Assembly (NCBI RefSeq): GCF_001896205.1
Contig: NZ_MPNU01000001.1
Coordinates: 2,210,215 to 2,274,214 of the forward strand
DNA from: Edwardsiella piscicida
GTDB lineage: Bacteria > Pseudomonadota > Gammaproteobacteria > Enterobacterales > Enterobacteriaceae
Direction of reading: 5' to 3'
DNA: 64,000 bases
Positions within the stretch are counted from its first letter, which is position 1, and each line of letters opens with the position of its first letter. The translations under genes were made by a program, and so were the position numbers. Shown here piece by piece: positions 23,044 through 31,265 of the stretch. Under the pieces are notes generated by a model. That model saw only the letters and a program-made list of their open reading frames with translations, was not told where the DNA came from and searched no databases.

Positions 23044-24213
23044 ATGTCTCGTTCCGCACCTCTGGTCATCGTCAGTCACGTGGTCAATGCCGCCACCACC
23101 CAGGGCTTTGTTCCCGCCGCCCTACGGCTGGATCTCCCCGTACTGCTGCTGACCGATCGCGCCGCCGAACACCGCGCCTGCCTCGCTGAGCCAGTGACGG
23201 TGGTCGAATGCGATGTCTTTAATCCGCTCGCCATCCTGGAGACGCTGACGGCGCTGGACGTCACGCCCCGCGCGCTCTTCACCAACAGCGACCACCTGCA
23301 GAGCGCCTGCGCCATCGCCGCCGCCGCGCTGGATCTGCCGGGAAAACCCTGGCCCATCTGCTATGCGGCCAAGGAGAAGTGGCGTATGCGCCAGCGCTTA
23401 GCCCAGCTGGGCCTGCCCTCCCTCTGGTCGCAGCGGCTGCTGCCGGAGACCCCCATCGATCCCGACTGGCCCTGGCCGCTGGTGCTCAAGCCCAGTCAGG
23501 GCGTGGCGTCGATGAACGTCACGCGGGTCGACGATCCCGCGCAGCTGGCCCGGGCGCGCGCCGCCTTTCCCCCCGGCTGCACGCTGCTGCTGGAGCAGTA
23601 CCTCGACGGACCGCTGTTCACCCTGGAGACCCTGGGCGACGGCGAGCGGCTGATCGCGATCGGCGGCTTCGACGTCACGCTCGGCGCCGCGCCTCACTTT
23701 ATCGAAGCCCAGGCGCGCTGGCCGGGGACGCTAAGCCAGCGCTGGCAGGCCCAGGCCCTGGCGCAGCTGCAGCGCTTCGGCGTCGGCCTGGGGGTGTGCC
23801 ACAGCGAGTTTATCGCCGACGCGCAGGGGCCGCGGCTGGTCGAGATCAACTACCGCAGCATCGGCGATGGGCGCGAGTTCCTGCTGGATAGACTGCTGCC
23901 CGGCGGCTGGTTTACCCCGATTCTGCGCCTGCATCTGGGGCAGCCGCTGCCCGACGTCACCCCACCCGCCGCCGCCGCCCTGATCCACTATCTGATCGCG
24001 GAAAACAGCGGCACCCTGCACCGCCCGCCGCAGCCCCACTGCCCGCCCGGCGTCAGCTACCGGGCGCTGCGCCAACGCGGCGAGCGCATTACGCAAACCC
24101 ACTCCAACAAAGACTACCTGGGCGTGCTTTACCTGCAGGCGGCGGACCCGATGCGGCTGCAGAGCCTGGCGGAGCGCGTCCTGCCATCACTGACCTGGGA
24201 GATCGCGCCATGA
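23044..24213 (+). CDS. pvsA: ATP-grasp ligase of siderophore synthesis (PvsA-like)
   Basis: 389 residues. ATP-grasp features: AKEKWRMRQRL near 107, PLVLKPSQGVASMNVTRV near 148 (ATP-binding Lys and glycine-rich loop), LLEQYLDGPLFTLETL near 184, and the metal-binding EINYRSIGDGREF near 269. In vibrioferrin synthesis PvsA is the ATP-grasp enzyme that joins an amino acid (alanine) into the molecule. The ATG at 23044 is preferred to an upstream in-frame start that lies in the preceding gene. The stop overlaps the next start by four bases. Gene order from here to 29988 copies pvsABCDE. Confidence 0.8.
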   Translation: MSRSAPLVIVSHVVNAATTQGFVPAALRLDLPVLLLTDRAAEHRACLAEPVTVVECDVFNPLAILETLTALDVTPRALFTNSDHLQSACAIAAAALDLPGKPWPICYAAKEKWRMRQRLAQLGLPSLWSQRLLPETPIDPDWPWPLVLKPSQGVASMNVTRVDDPAQLARARAAFPPGCTLLLEQYLDGPLFTLETLGDGERLIAIGGFDVTLGAAPHFIEAQARWPGTLSQRWQAQALAQLQRFGVGLGVCHSEFIADAQGPRLVEINYRSIGDGREFLLDRLLPGGWFTPILRLHLGQPLPDVTPPAAAALIHYLIAENSGTLHRPPQPHCPPGVSYRALRQRGERITQTHSNKDYLGVLYLQAADPMRLQSLAERVLPSLTWEIAP

Positions 24214-25922
24214 ACCAACGCCGCTATATTACGCAGCGCATTATCGATGCCTGCCTCCGCGAGGATGTCGCCGGGGTACTGAGCCGCGCGACGCTGCACC
24301 GAGAGGGCGACACCCACTGGCTATACGCCTCGCACTTCGCCGTTCCGCTGCGCCTGGCGGTCTCTCCCCACGACTACATGCAGTCCTGGCGGGCCACCGC
24401 GCCGCGCTGGCAGGAGTATCACGACGGCGAATGGCGCGACTGCGAGGGCTACGATGCCTGGCTGGCGCGCCTGACGCCGCCGGACGATCCCGAGGCGCAG
24501 CGGCTGTACCACGCCTACCGCGCCGAAGCCGACGCCGCCTGCGCGCAGGGCGAGCTCTGCCGCGCTATCTTCGCCGAGCAGGCCGCCGCGCTGACCCCCG
24601 ATCTGGCGCGCTGCAGCTGGGGCGAGCGACTGCGCCACGCCGATCGCATGGCCAGCTTCCTCGACCACCCCTACTACCCCACGGCGCGCGCCAAATTTGG
24701 CTTCGACGCCGCACAGCTGCGCCGCTACGCCCCGGAGTTCGCCCAGCCCTTCGCGCTGCGCTGGCTCGCCGTGCCGCGCGATGCCGTCACCCTGTGCAGC
24801 GAGCAGCCGCGGCCGGCCTGGTGGCCCCGCCCCGCGCAGGTCGGACTGCCGCCGCAGATCGCCTGCGACCACGTTCTGCTGCCGGTGCATCCGCTGACCT
24901 GGCCCCAGCTCAACGCGCTGCCGCCCGATTTTCTGCCCGCCCCCGACCCGTATCTGGAGGTCTACCCCACACTGTCGGTTCGCACCCTGCAGCTGGCCGA
25001 GCACCCCGATTGTCATCTTAAGGTCCCCCTGGCGATGCGCACCCTGGGGCAAAAAAATCTGCGCTTAATCAAGCCCTCTACGCTGTATGACGGGCAGTGG
25101 TTCGCCGACGTTCTGCCGCGGCTGGCGCAGCGCGATCCGCTGCTGCGCGGGCGCCTGCGCCACGTCGATGAAAGCGACGGCGGCCACGTAGGCGATGAGA
25201 TGCTGCTGGCCTTCCTGCTACGCCGCTATCCGGCCCCCCGCGCCGACGAGACCCTGGCGCCGGTGGCCGCGCTCGGCAGCCCGATGCCCGACGGCGGCAG
25301 CTATCTCGCCTTTGTCCTGCGTCAGCCCAACATGCCCACGCTCTACCAATGGTGGCAGTCATACTGCACACTGATGGCCGAGGTACACCTGACCCTGTGG
25401 CTGCGCTACGGCATCGCGCTGGAGTCTAACCAGCAGAACGCCATGCTCAGCCTGGCTCCCGGCCAACCGCTGACGCTGGTGCTGAAGGACAACGACGCCG
25501 CCCGCCTCTGGCCCGCGCGCTTCTGCGCCGCCTGCCCCGATCTGGCCCCACGGCTGGCGCAGCTGCGCGATCCGCGCATCTGCGTAGACGACGAACGGGC
25601 GCTGGCGCAGATGTTCATCACCATCACCCTGCAGCTGGACCTGGCCGCGGTGCTGGAGAGCCTGGCCGCCGCCGGCGAGCTTAACCGCGCCGCCGCCTAC
25701 CACATACTGCGCCAGGCGCTGGCGAACACCCTCGCCACCCTGGCACAGCGCGGCGTCGATACCGCCTTCGCCCAACGCTGCCTGTTCGAGGATCCCCACC
25801 AGCCGGTGAAATACCTGCTGCAAAGCGGCAGCCTGCTCAGCAAGCAGGCCTCCGGCGCGGCGGACATCAACAAGTTTTACGGCCACAGCGGCCCTAACTT
25901 CCTGCGCGCCGAGACGAGCTGA
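24210..25922 (+). CDS. pvsB: NIS siderophore synthetase, IucA/IucC family (PvsB-like)
   Basis: 570 residues. The IucA/IucC domain starts near residue 140 with FLDHPYYPTARAKFGF, matching the ATP-binding HP-x-x-P-x-x-R/K-x-K-x-G motif. LPVHPLTW near 228, TLSVRTL near 253, and a C-terminal FhuF-like part with ESNQQNAML near 406 and KDNDAARLW near 428. Such enzymes adenylate a carboxylate of citrate or a citryl intermediate and condense it with an amine or hydroxyl. It overlaps pvsA by four bases and is followed one base later by the MFS gene. Which bond it forms cannot be told from sequence. Confidence 0.87.
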   Translation: MNQRRYITQRIIDACLREDVAGVLSRATLHREGDTHWLYASHFAVPLRLAVSPHDYMQSWRATAPRWQEYHDGEWRDCEGYDAWLARLTPPDDPEAQRLYHAYRAEADAACAQGELCRAIFAEQAAALTPDLARCSWGERLRHADRMASFLDHPYYPTARAKFGFDAAQLRRYAPEFAQPFALRWLAVPRDAVTLCSEQPRPAWWPRPAQVGLPPQIACDHVLLPVHPLTWPQLNALPPDFLPAPDPYLEVYPTLSVRTLQLAEHPDCHLKVPLAMRTLGQKNLRLIKPSTLYDGQWFADVLPRLAQRDPLLRGRLRHVDESDGGHVGDEMLLAFLLRRYPAPRADETLAPVAALGSPMPDGGSYLAFVLRQPNMPTLYQWWQSYCTLMAEVHLTLWLRYGIALESNQQNAMLSLAPGQPLTLVLKDNDAARLWPARFCAACPDLAPRLAQLRDPRICVDDERALAQMFITITLQLDLAAVLESLAAAGELNRAAAYHILRQALANTLATLAQRGVDTAFAQRCLFEDPHQPVKYLLQSGSLLSKQASGAADINKFYGHSGPNFLRAETS

Positions 25923-25923
25923 T

Positions 25924-27102
25924 ATGGCGCCGATCCTGCCCATCGTGCTGGCCTGCCACTTTTTGGCCGCCTTTACCGTCCTTGGCGTACCGCTGTTTCT
26001 GCCGACGCTGCTGCGCGGGTTTTCGGTGGCGCCGGACAGCCCCTGGATCGGCCTGATCGCGACGCTGCCGACGGTCCTGATGGCCCTGAGCACCCCCTAC
26101 TGGGGGCGCTTCGCCGACCGCTACGGCCGCCGCCGCTCGCTGCAGCGGGCGCTGCTGGGGCTGGCGCTGGCCTTTGCCTGGGCAGGCGTCGCCCCCTCAC
26201 TGCCCTGGCTGATCGCAGCCTTGGCGCTGCAGGGGCTGGCCGGCGGCACGCTGGCGGCCGCCAACGGCTATCTTTACCGCGCCTGCCCGGGCGAGAGGCT
26301 GGCCCATGCGCTCAACTGGACCCAGTTCTCCGCCCGTCTGGCGCTGCTGACGGCCCCGCCGCTGATCGGCGCGGCGCTGGAGTTCGCGCCGCTGCAGGCG
26401 CAGCGTCTGTGGCTCTGGCTGGCCCTGCTGCCGCTGCTCGCGCTGCTGCTCACACGCTGGCTGCCGGACGATCGCGGCCCGGCCTGGGAAAACGGCGAGG
26501 ATCGCCCCCAGCGCGGCGCGGCGGCGTCAACGGCGGCGCCGGCGGGCTATACGCTGCTCAGGGTGCAGCAGATCCTGTTCAGCTTCGCCATGGTCGTCAC
26601 CTTTCCCTACTTTTTGCCCTACGCCCAGCCGTGGGTCGCCGGTTCGGCGATGGTCGGGGCGCTCTACAGCTGGCCCCACCTGCTCTATTTGCTGCTGCTG
26701 CCGCCGCTGCACCGCACGGCCGCGTCCCGTCATCATCTCCCGCTGGGGCTGGCGCTGCTGGCGATCGCCGCCCTGTGGCAATACGCCCTCTCGGGCGCGG
26801 CGGCGCTGCTGGCCGCCAGAACCCTGTTCGGCGTGGGCATTCTGCTGGCCTACGCCGGGCTTAACCGACGCATCGCCGAACGCCTTCGCGCCCATGACGC
26901 CGCCTACCGCCTGGCGCAGCTGGATGCCGCCGGCAAATGGGCCGGCGTCGGCGCCGGCCTGTGCGCCGCGCTGCTGAGCGCGCAGGCTTCGCCGTCGGCC
27001 CCCTTTATCGCGTCTGCCGTCGCGGCGCTTGCCGCACTGGCACTCTGTCTCGTTTTTCCCTTTAAGGAGCCCTGCCATGACCACCGATGCCCTGACGCCT
27101 AA
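25924..27102 (+). CDS. pvsC: MFS siderophore exporter (PvsC-like)
   Basis: 392 residues with twelve predicted helices and the MFS motif A GRFADRYGRRRSLQ near 60-73. Its place between two NIS synthetase genes is that of PvsC, the inner-membrane exporter of vibrioferrin; related efflux pumps occur in many NIS clusters. It starts one base after the pvsB stop and its 3' end overlaps pvsD by 26 bases. A general drug-efflux function would be the guess without this context. Confidence 0.85.
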   Translation: MAPILPIVLACHFLAAFTVLGVPLFLPTLLRGFSVAPDSPWIGLIATLPTVLMALSTPYWGRFADRYGRRRSLQRALLGLALAFAWAGVAPSLPWLIAALALQGLAGGTLAAANGYLYRACPGERLAHALNWTQFSARLALLTAPPLIGAALEFAPLQAQRLWLWLALLPLLALLLTRWLPDDRGPAWENGEDRPQRGAAASTAAPAGYTLLRVQQILFSFAMVVTFPYFLPYAQPWVAGSAMVGALYSWPHLLYLLLLPPLHRTAASRHHLPLGLALLAIAALWQYALSGAAALLAARTLFGVGILLAYAGLNRRIAERLRAHDAAYRLAQLDAAGKWAGVGAGLCAALLSAQASPSAPFIASAVAALAALALCLVFPFKEPCHDHRCPDA

Positions 27103-28819
27103 TCCCGAGGTCACCGCCGTCGCCTGTCACGCGACCTTTACCGCGCTGCTGAATTGCTATATTCGCGAGTTTGCTCTGGCGGATGACGGCGTGCGTCTCT
27201 GCCCCCACGGCGATATTCCCCAGGCGCTGACCCGCGCGCAGGTGGCGGGCGAGCCCCTGCGCCTGACGCTGCCCGCCAGCGACTGTCTGTTGGCTATCCA
27301 GGCGCGGCGTTGGAGCCTGCTGGGGCGCGGCGACTTCGACACTGTCCCCTTTGTCAAATCCTTTGGCCGCTCCTGGCGCCCGCTCTCGCCGGCGCAGGCC
27401 ATCGACCTGCTGCTGTCGGAGATGGCCGCGCGCCTGGAGGTGGCGCACAACGAGGCGCTGGCAGCGCAAATCGCCAACAGCAGCGCCGTGACGGCGGCGT
27501 TTCTCGCCCATGCGTTTCGCCCGGGCGCGGACTTTATCGGCAGCGAGCAGGGGCTGATCTGGGGACATCCGCTCCACCCCAGCCCGAAAAGCCGCAGTGG
27601 GGTCGACCCCCGGGCGCTGCTGGCCTGCTCTCCCGAGGTCGGCGCCCGCTTTCCGCTGTTCTGGTTTCGCATCGATCCGCGTCTGCTCAGCCAGCGGGGC
27701 ATCGATGATATCGGCGGCGTACTGAGCGAGCTGGGCGGCGAGCCCCACCTGTACCCCTGTCATCCCTGGGAGACGGCGCACATCATGCGCTCCCCGCTTT
27801 ATCTGCGCGCCGCGCGTCAGGGGCTGATTACCCCGCTGGGGCCGCGCGGGGCGGCGCTGGCGCCGACCTCCTCGGTGCGCACGCTGTACCACCCCGCGCT
27901 GCCGTGGTTCCTCAAGTGCTCTATCCACGTGCGGCTGACCAACTGCATCCGCAAAAACGCCTGGTATGAGCTAGAGAGCGCGGTCACCCTGAGCGCCCTG
28001 CTCAATGAAGACTTTCGTCAGCTGGAGCACGCCGTTCCCGGCCTGACCATTCTGCGCGAGCCCAACGCCACCACGCTGGACTTTAGCCCCCTCGCCCGGG
28101 CGGATGAGCAGGAGGCGGTGCGCCATCTGCAGGAGTGCTTTGGCATACTGTATCGCCAGGCCCTGCCGCTCAGCGTCCGCGAGGATGGACAGACCGCGCT
28201 GGCGGGGACGCTGTTCGGCCTCGATCGCGACGGCGCCAGCCCGCTGCAGCGCCTGATTCGCGAGCTGGCGGCCACCCGCGCGCTCGACTACCGAGAGACC
28301 GCGCTGCTGTGGCTGGATCACTACCTGACGCTGCTGCTGCCCAGCGTCCTCACGGCCTTCTTCGATCGCGGGATCGTCTTTGAACCCCATCTGCAGAATG
28401 TGCTTATCGGGCTACAGGATCATCTGCCCTGCCGCCTGTGGCTGCGCGATCTGGAGGGAACCAAGCTCGACAGCGCCCGCTGGGACGCCGCCCGCCTGGC
28501 CACCCTCTCCGACGCGGCGCGGCGCTCGATCAGCTACACCCGCCACCAGGGCTGGCAGCGCACCGCCTACTGCCTGTTCGTCAACCATCTCGCCGAGGCC
28601 CTGTTCCGCCTGGCCGACGGCGATCGCACGCTGGAGCAGCGGCTATGGGATCGGCTGGCGCACCACCTGCAGCGCTGGCATCACCAGCCGGAGATCGCCG
28701 CCCTGCTAGAGGGCGCGCCGCTGCCCAGCAAAAACAACCTGCGGACGCGCCTGCTGCAGCGCCGCGATCGCCACGCCGACTACACCCCCTTGCCCCACCC
28801 GATGAGGAGCCGCCCATGA
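27077..28819 (+). CDS. pvsD: NIS siderophore synthetase, IucA/IucC family (PvsD-like)
   Basis: 580 residues. The canonical HPLHPSPKSRSG motif lies near 172-183, YPCHPWE near 231, TSSVRTLYHP near 263, and a C-terminal FhuF-like segment with FEPHLQNVLIGL near 436 and RDLEGTKLD near 454. ATG 27077 is chosen for its AAGGAG site; an upstream frame start at 27029 is inside the MFS gene. With PvsB it supplies the two condensations needed for a citrate-centred siderophore of vibrioferrin type. The stop overlaps the next ATG (ATGA). Confidence 0.88.
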   Translation: MTTDALTPNPEVTAVACHATFTALLNCYIREFALADDGVRLCPHGDIPQALTRAQVAGEPLRLTLPASDCLLAIQARRWSLLGRGDFDTVPFVKSFGRSWRPLSPAQAIDLLLSEMAARLEVAHNEALAAQIANSSAVTAAFLAHAFRPGADFIGSEQGLIWGHPLHPSPKSRSGVDPRALLACSPEVGARFPLFWFRIDPRLLSQRGIDDIGGVLSELGGEPHLYPCHPWETAHIMRSPLYLRAARQGLITPLGPRGAALAPTSSVRTLYHPALPWFLKCSIHVRLTNCIRKNAWYELESAVTLSALLNEDFRQLEHAVPGLTILREPNATTLDFSPLARADEQEAVRHLQECFGILYRQALPLSVREDGQTALAGTLFGLDRDGASPLQRLIRELAATRALDYRETALLWLDHYLTLLLPSVLTAFFDRGIVFEPHLQNVLIGLQDHLPCRLWLRDLEGTKLDSARWDAARLATLSDAARRSISYTRHQGWQRTAYCLFVNHLAEALFRLADGDRTLEQRLWDRLAHHLQRWHHQPEIAALLEGAPLPSKNNLRTRLLQRRDRHADYTPLPHPMRSRP

Positions 28820-29988
28820 CGCCCTTGGTAACACGTGAAATACAGCGGCTGCAGCAGCGCCATACCCCGTTTTGCGGCTACCTTTACGATCTCTCCGCCC
28901 TGCGCGAACGCATCGCGACGATGAAGCGCCTTCTGCCCGAGCACTGTGAGCTGTTTTACGCCGCGAAGGCCAACGCCGAAGCGCCGATCCTGCACACCCT
29001 GGCGCCGTGGGTCGATGGCTTTGAGGCGGCCTCCGGCGGCGAGCTGGCCTGGCTGGCGCAGCAGTCGCTGGACAGCCGGCTCCTGTTCGGCGGCCCCGGC
29101 AAGCTGACCCGCGAGCTGGAGCAGGCCTGCGATCTGCGCGTCGACGCTCTGCACGTCGAAAGCCTGGGCGAGCTGCGGCGCCTGGCGGCGCTGGCCGAAC
29201 GCCGGCGCCAGACGCTGCCCCTGCTGCTGCGCATGAACATTCCGCTGCCCGGCGGCGCGGAGACGCCGCTGATGATGGGCGGCAAGCCGACCCCCTTCGG
29301 CCTGGACCCCGCCGATCTGGCGCCGGCGCTGCGGCTCATCGGCGACGCCCGCTGGCTGCGGCTGCGCGGCTTTCACTTTCACCTGCTCTCCCACCAGCTC
29401 AGCGTGGACAGCCACCTGGCGCTGATCCAGCACTGCCTGACCCAGGTCCAGCGCTGGTGCCAGCAGTTTCACCTGCAGATAGAGATGGTCAATCTCGGCG
29501 GTGGCTTCGGCATTAACTACCGCGATCCCGCCCGCCACTTCGACTGGGCCGACTTTTGCCAGCGGCTGCCCGCCGTTCGCCGCGCCTGTCGGGCCGACCC
29601 CTGGCTGCTGCGCTTTGAGTGCGGGCGCTACATCAGCGCCCCCTGCGGCTATTACGTCATGGAGGTGCTGGACATCAAGCGCAATCTGGGCGAGTGGTTC
29701 GCCATCGGCCACGGCGGCACCCATCACTTTCGCACCCCGGCGGCGCAGGGCCATGACCATCCGTTCCAGGTGGTGCGCCGCGACACGCCGCCGGAGATCC
29801 GCGATCGGCGCGTCACGCTGGTCGGCCAACTGTGCACCCCCAAGGATGTCCTGGCGCGCCGCCAGCCTATCGCCGCGCTGGCGACGGGCGACTGGCTGGT
29901 CTTTCCGCTGGCGGGGGCCTACGCCTGGAACATCTCTCATCGCCACTTTCTGATGCACGCCGAGCCGCACACCGTTTGGCTCGAGTGA
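28816..29988 (+). CDS. pvsE: PLP-dependent decarboxylase of siderophore synthesis (PvsE-like)
   Basis: 390 residues, fold-III ornithine/diaminopimelate decarboxylase family. The PLP-binding Lys is in FYAAKANAEAP near 51, the glycine-rich phosphate loop in NLGGGFGINY near 226, and the active-site Cys in GQLCTPKDVL near 336. PvsE makes the ethanolamine part of vibrioferrin by decarboxylating a serine-derived unit; homologues in achromobactin and staphyloferrin B loci act similarly. It overlaps pvsD by four bases. Diaminopimelate decarboxylase proper would be larger and is not expected in this operon. Confidence 0.87.
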   Translation: MTPLVTREIQRLQQRHTPFCGYLYDLSALRERIATMKRLLPEHCELFYAAKANAEAPILHTLAPWVDGFEAASGGELAWLAQQSLDSRLLFGGPGKLTRELEQACDLRVDALHVESLGELRRLAALAERRRQTLPLLLRMNIPLPGGAETPLMMGGKPTPFGLDPADLAPALRLIGDARWLRLRGFHFHLLSHQLSVDSHLALIQHCLTQVQRWCQQFHLQIEMVNLGGGFGINYRDPARHFDWADFCQRLPAVRRACRADPWLLRFECGRYISAPCGYYVMEVLDIKRNLGEWFAIGHGGTHHFRTPAAQGHDHPFQVVRRDTPPEIRDRRVTLVGQLCTPKDVLARRQPIAALATGDWLVFPLAGAYAWNISHRHFLMHAEPHTVWLE

Positions 29989-30038
29989 TGCGAACGGCTC
30001 GGCGTCGAGCCCCATTCACCCCTTGAATGAGATCCATT

Positions 30039-31166
30039 ATGAAGCTTATGTTCCTCTCCCTCGCGTTGATGCTGTGCGTCGCCGCGCCGCTGCGCGCCGC
30101 CCCCCTGACGCTGACCGATCTGGCGGGGCGTCAGGTCACCCTCAACGCCCCTGCGCAGCGGATCGTGCTGGGCGATAGCCGTCTGCTGCTGGCGCTCAGC
30201 CTGCTGCACCCCGGCGATCCGCTGCGCGGCATCGTCGCCTGGGATGACTCCCTGCGGCGACGCGCGCCGGACATGGCGCGCCGCTACGCTCAGGCCTACC
30301 CGCGCCTGACGCAGATCCCCGTCTTCGCCAACCCCTACCGCAGCGACCTCAGCGTGGAATTTTTGCTGCCGCTGCGCCCCGATCTGGCGATCTTCGATCT
30401 CGGTCTGCTACCGCGCCTGCGGGAGAGCGGCACCCTGGCGCTGCTGGAAAAAAGCGGCGTCGCCACCCTGTTTATCGACTTCCGCCGCCAACCGCTGCAC
30501 AACACCGTCCCCTCCCTACGTCTGCTGGGACAGGCGCTGGGCGAATCCGCCAACGCCGAACGCTTTATCGCCCGCTATCAGCAGCTGCAGCAGCGCGTAC
30601 AGCGGCGGGTGGCCACGATTCCGGACGCCGAGCGCCCCGGCGTGGTGTTCGAAAACCACGCCGGCATGACCGGCGATAGCTGCTGCGCCGTCTTTGGTCG
30701 CAGCGGCTTCGGTCAGTTTATCGAGGCCGCCGGCGGGCGCAATCTGCTGGCCGACCGCGTCCCCGACGGCGGCGGCGACGTCAATCTGGAGCAACTGATC
30801 GCCGTCCGCCCCGCGCGCTATCTGCTCAGCGGCGCCGACTGGAGCCAGCGCGGCGGCCTCTCCCTGGCGGTGCCCCTGGGCTACCAGGCGACCGAGGCCA
30901 GCACCCGACCGCGCCTGCAGCGCCTGCTGACGCGCCGCGGCTTCGCGACCCTGCCGGCCATCCGCGACGGCCAGGTCATGGCTATCTATCACCAGTTCTA
31001 CGACAGCCCGTTCAACGTCATCGCGCTGGAGGCCATCGCCGAGTTTCTGCACCCGGCGCGCTTTGCCGACGTCGATCCGCGCGCGGATCTGCAAACCCTA
31101 TACCGGCAGTACGCCGGCGTGGAGGAGCATGGCCTGTTTTTCCTGCGGGCCGACGCGACGCCGTAA
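30039..31166 (+). CDS. Periplasmic ferric-siderophore binding protein
   Basis: 375 residues from ATG 30039; an in-frame ATG at 30027 is also possible. Signal peptide about 1-20 (ending LRAA). The class III binding-protein pattern is clear: LTDLAGRQVTLNAPAQRIVLGDSRLL near 22-47, a long interdomain helix around 180-200, and C-terminal VMAIYHQFYDSPFNVIALEAIAEFL. It should hand the ferric siderophore to the FecCD/ATPase importer encoded at the other end of the locus, as PvuB does in vibrioferrin uptake. It follows pvsE after a short gap and is probably in the same transcript. Confidence 0.87.
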   Translation: MKLMFLSLALMLCVAAPLRAAPLTLTDLAGRQVTLNAPAQRIVLGDSRLLLALSLLHPGDPLRGIVAWDDSLRRRAPDMARRYAQAYPRLTQIPVFANPYRSDLSVEFLLPLRPDLAIFDLGLLPRLRESGTLALLEKSGVATLFIDFRRQPLHNTVPSLRLLGQALGESANAERFIARYQQLQQRVQRRVATIPDAERPGVVFENHAGMTGDSCCAVFGRSGFGQFIEAAGGRNLLADRVPDGGGDVNLEQLIAVRPARYLLSGADWSQRGGLSLAVPLGYQATEASTRPRLQRLLTRRGFATLPAIRDGQVMAIYHQFYDSPFNVIALEAIAEFLHPARFADVDPRADLQTLYRQYAGVEEHGLFFLRADATP

Positions 31167-31265
31167 CCACCGTCCGAGCGGTGCGCAGCCTGTCCCGCGC
31201 GCGTTTGGACGTCATGACACACAACGGCACCCACCTTTTATCACCAGACTCAATAAGGGATCATA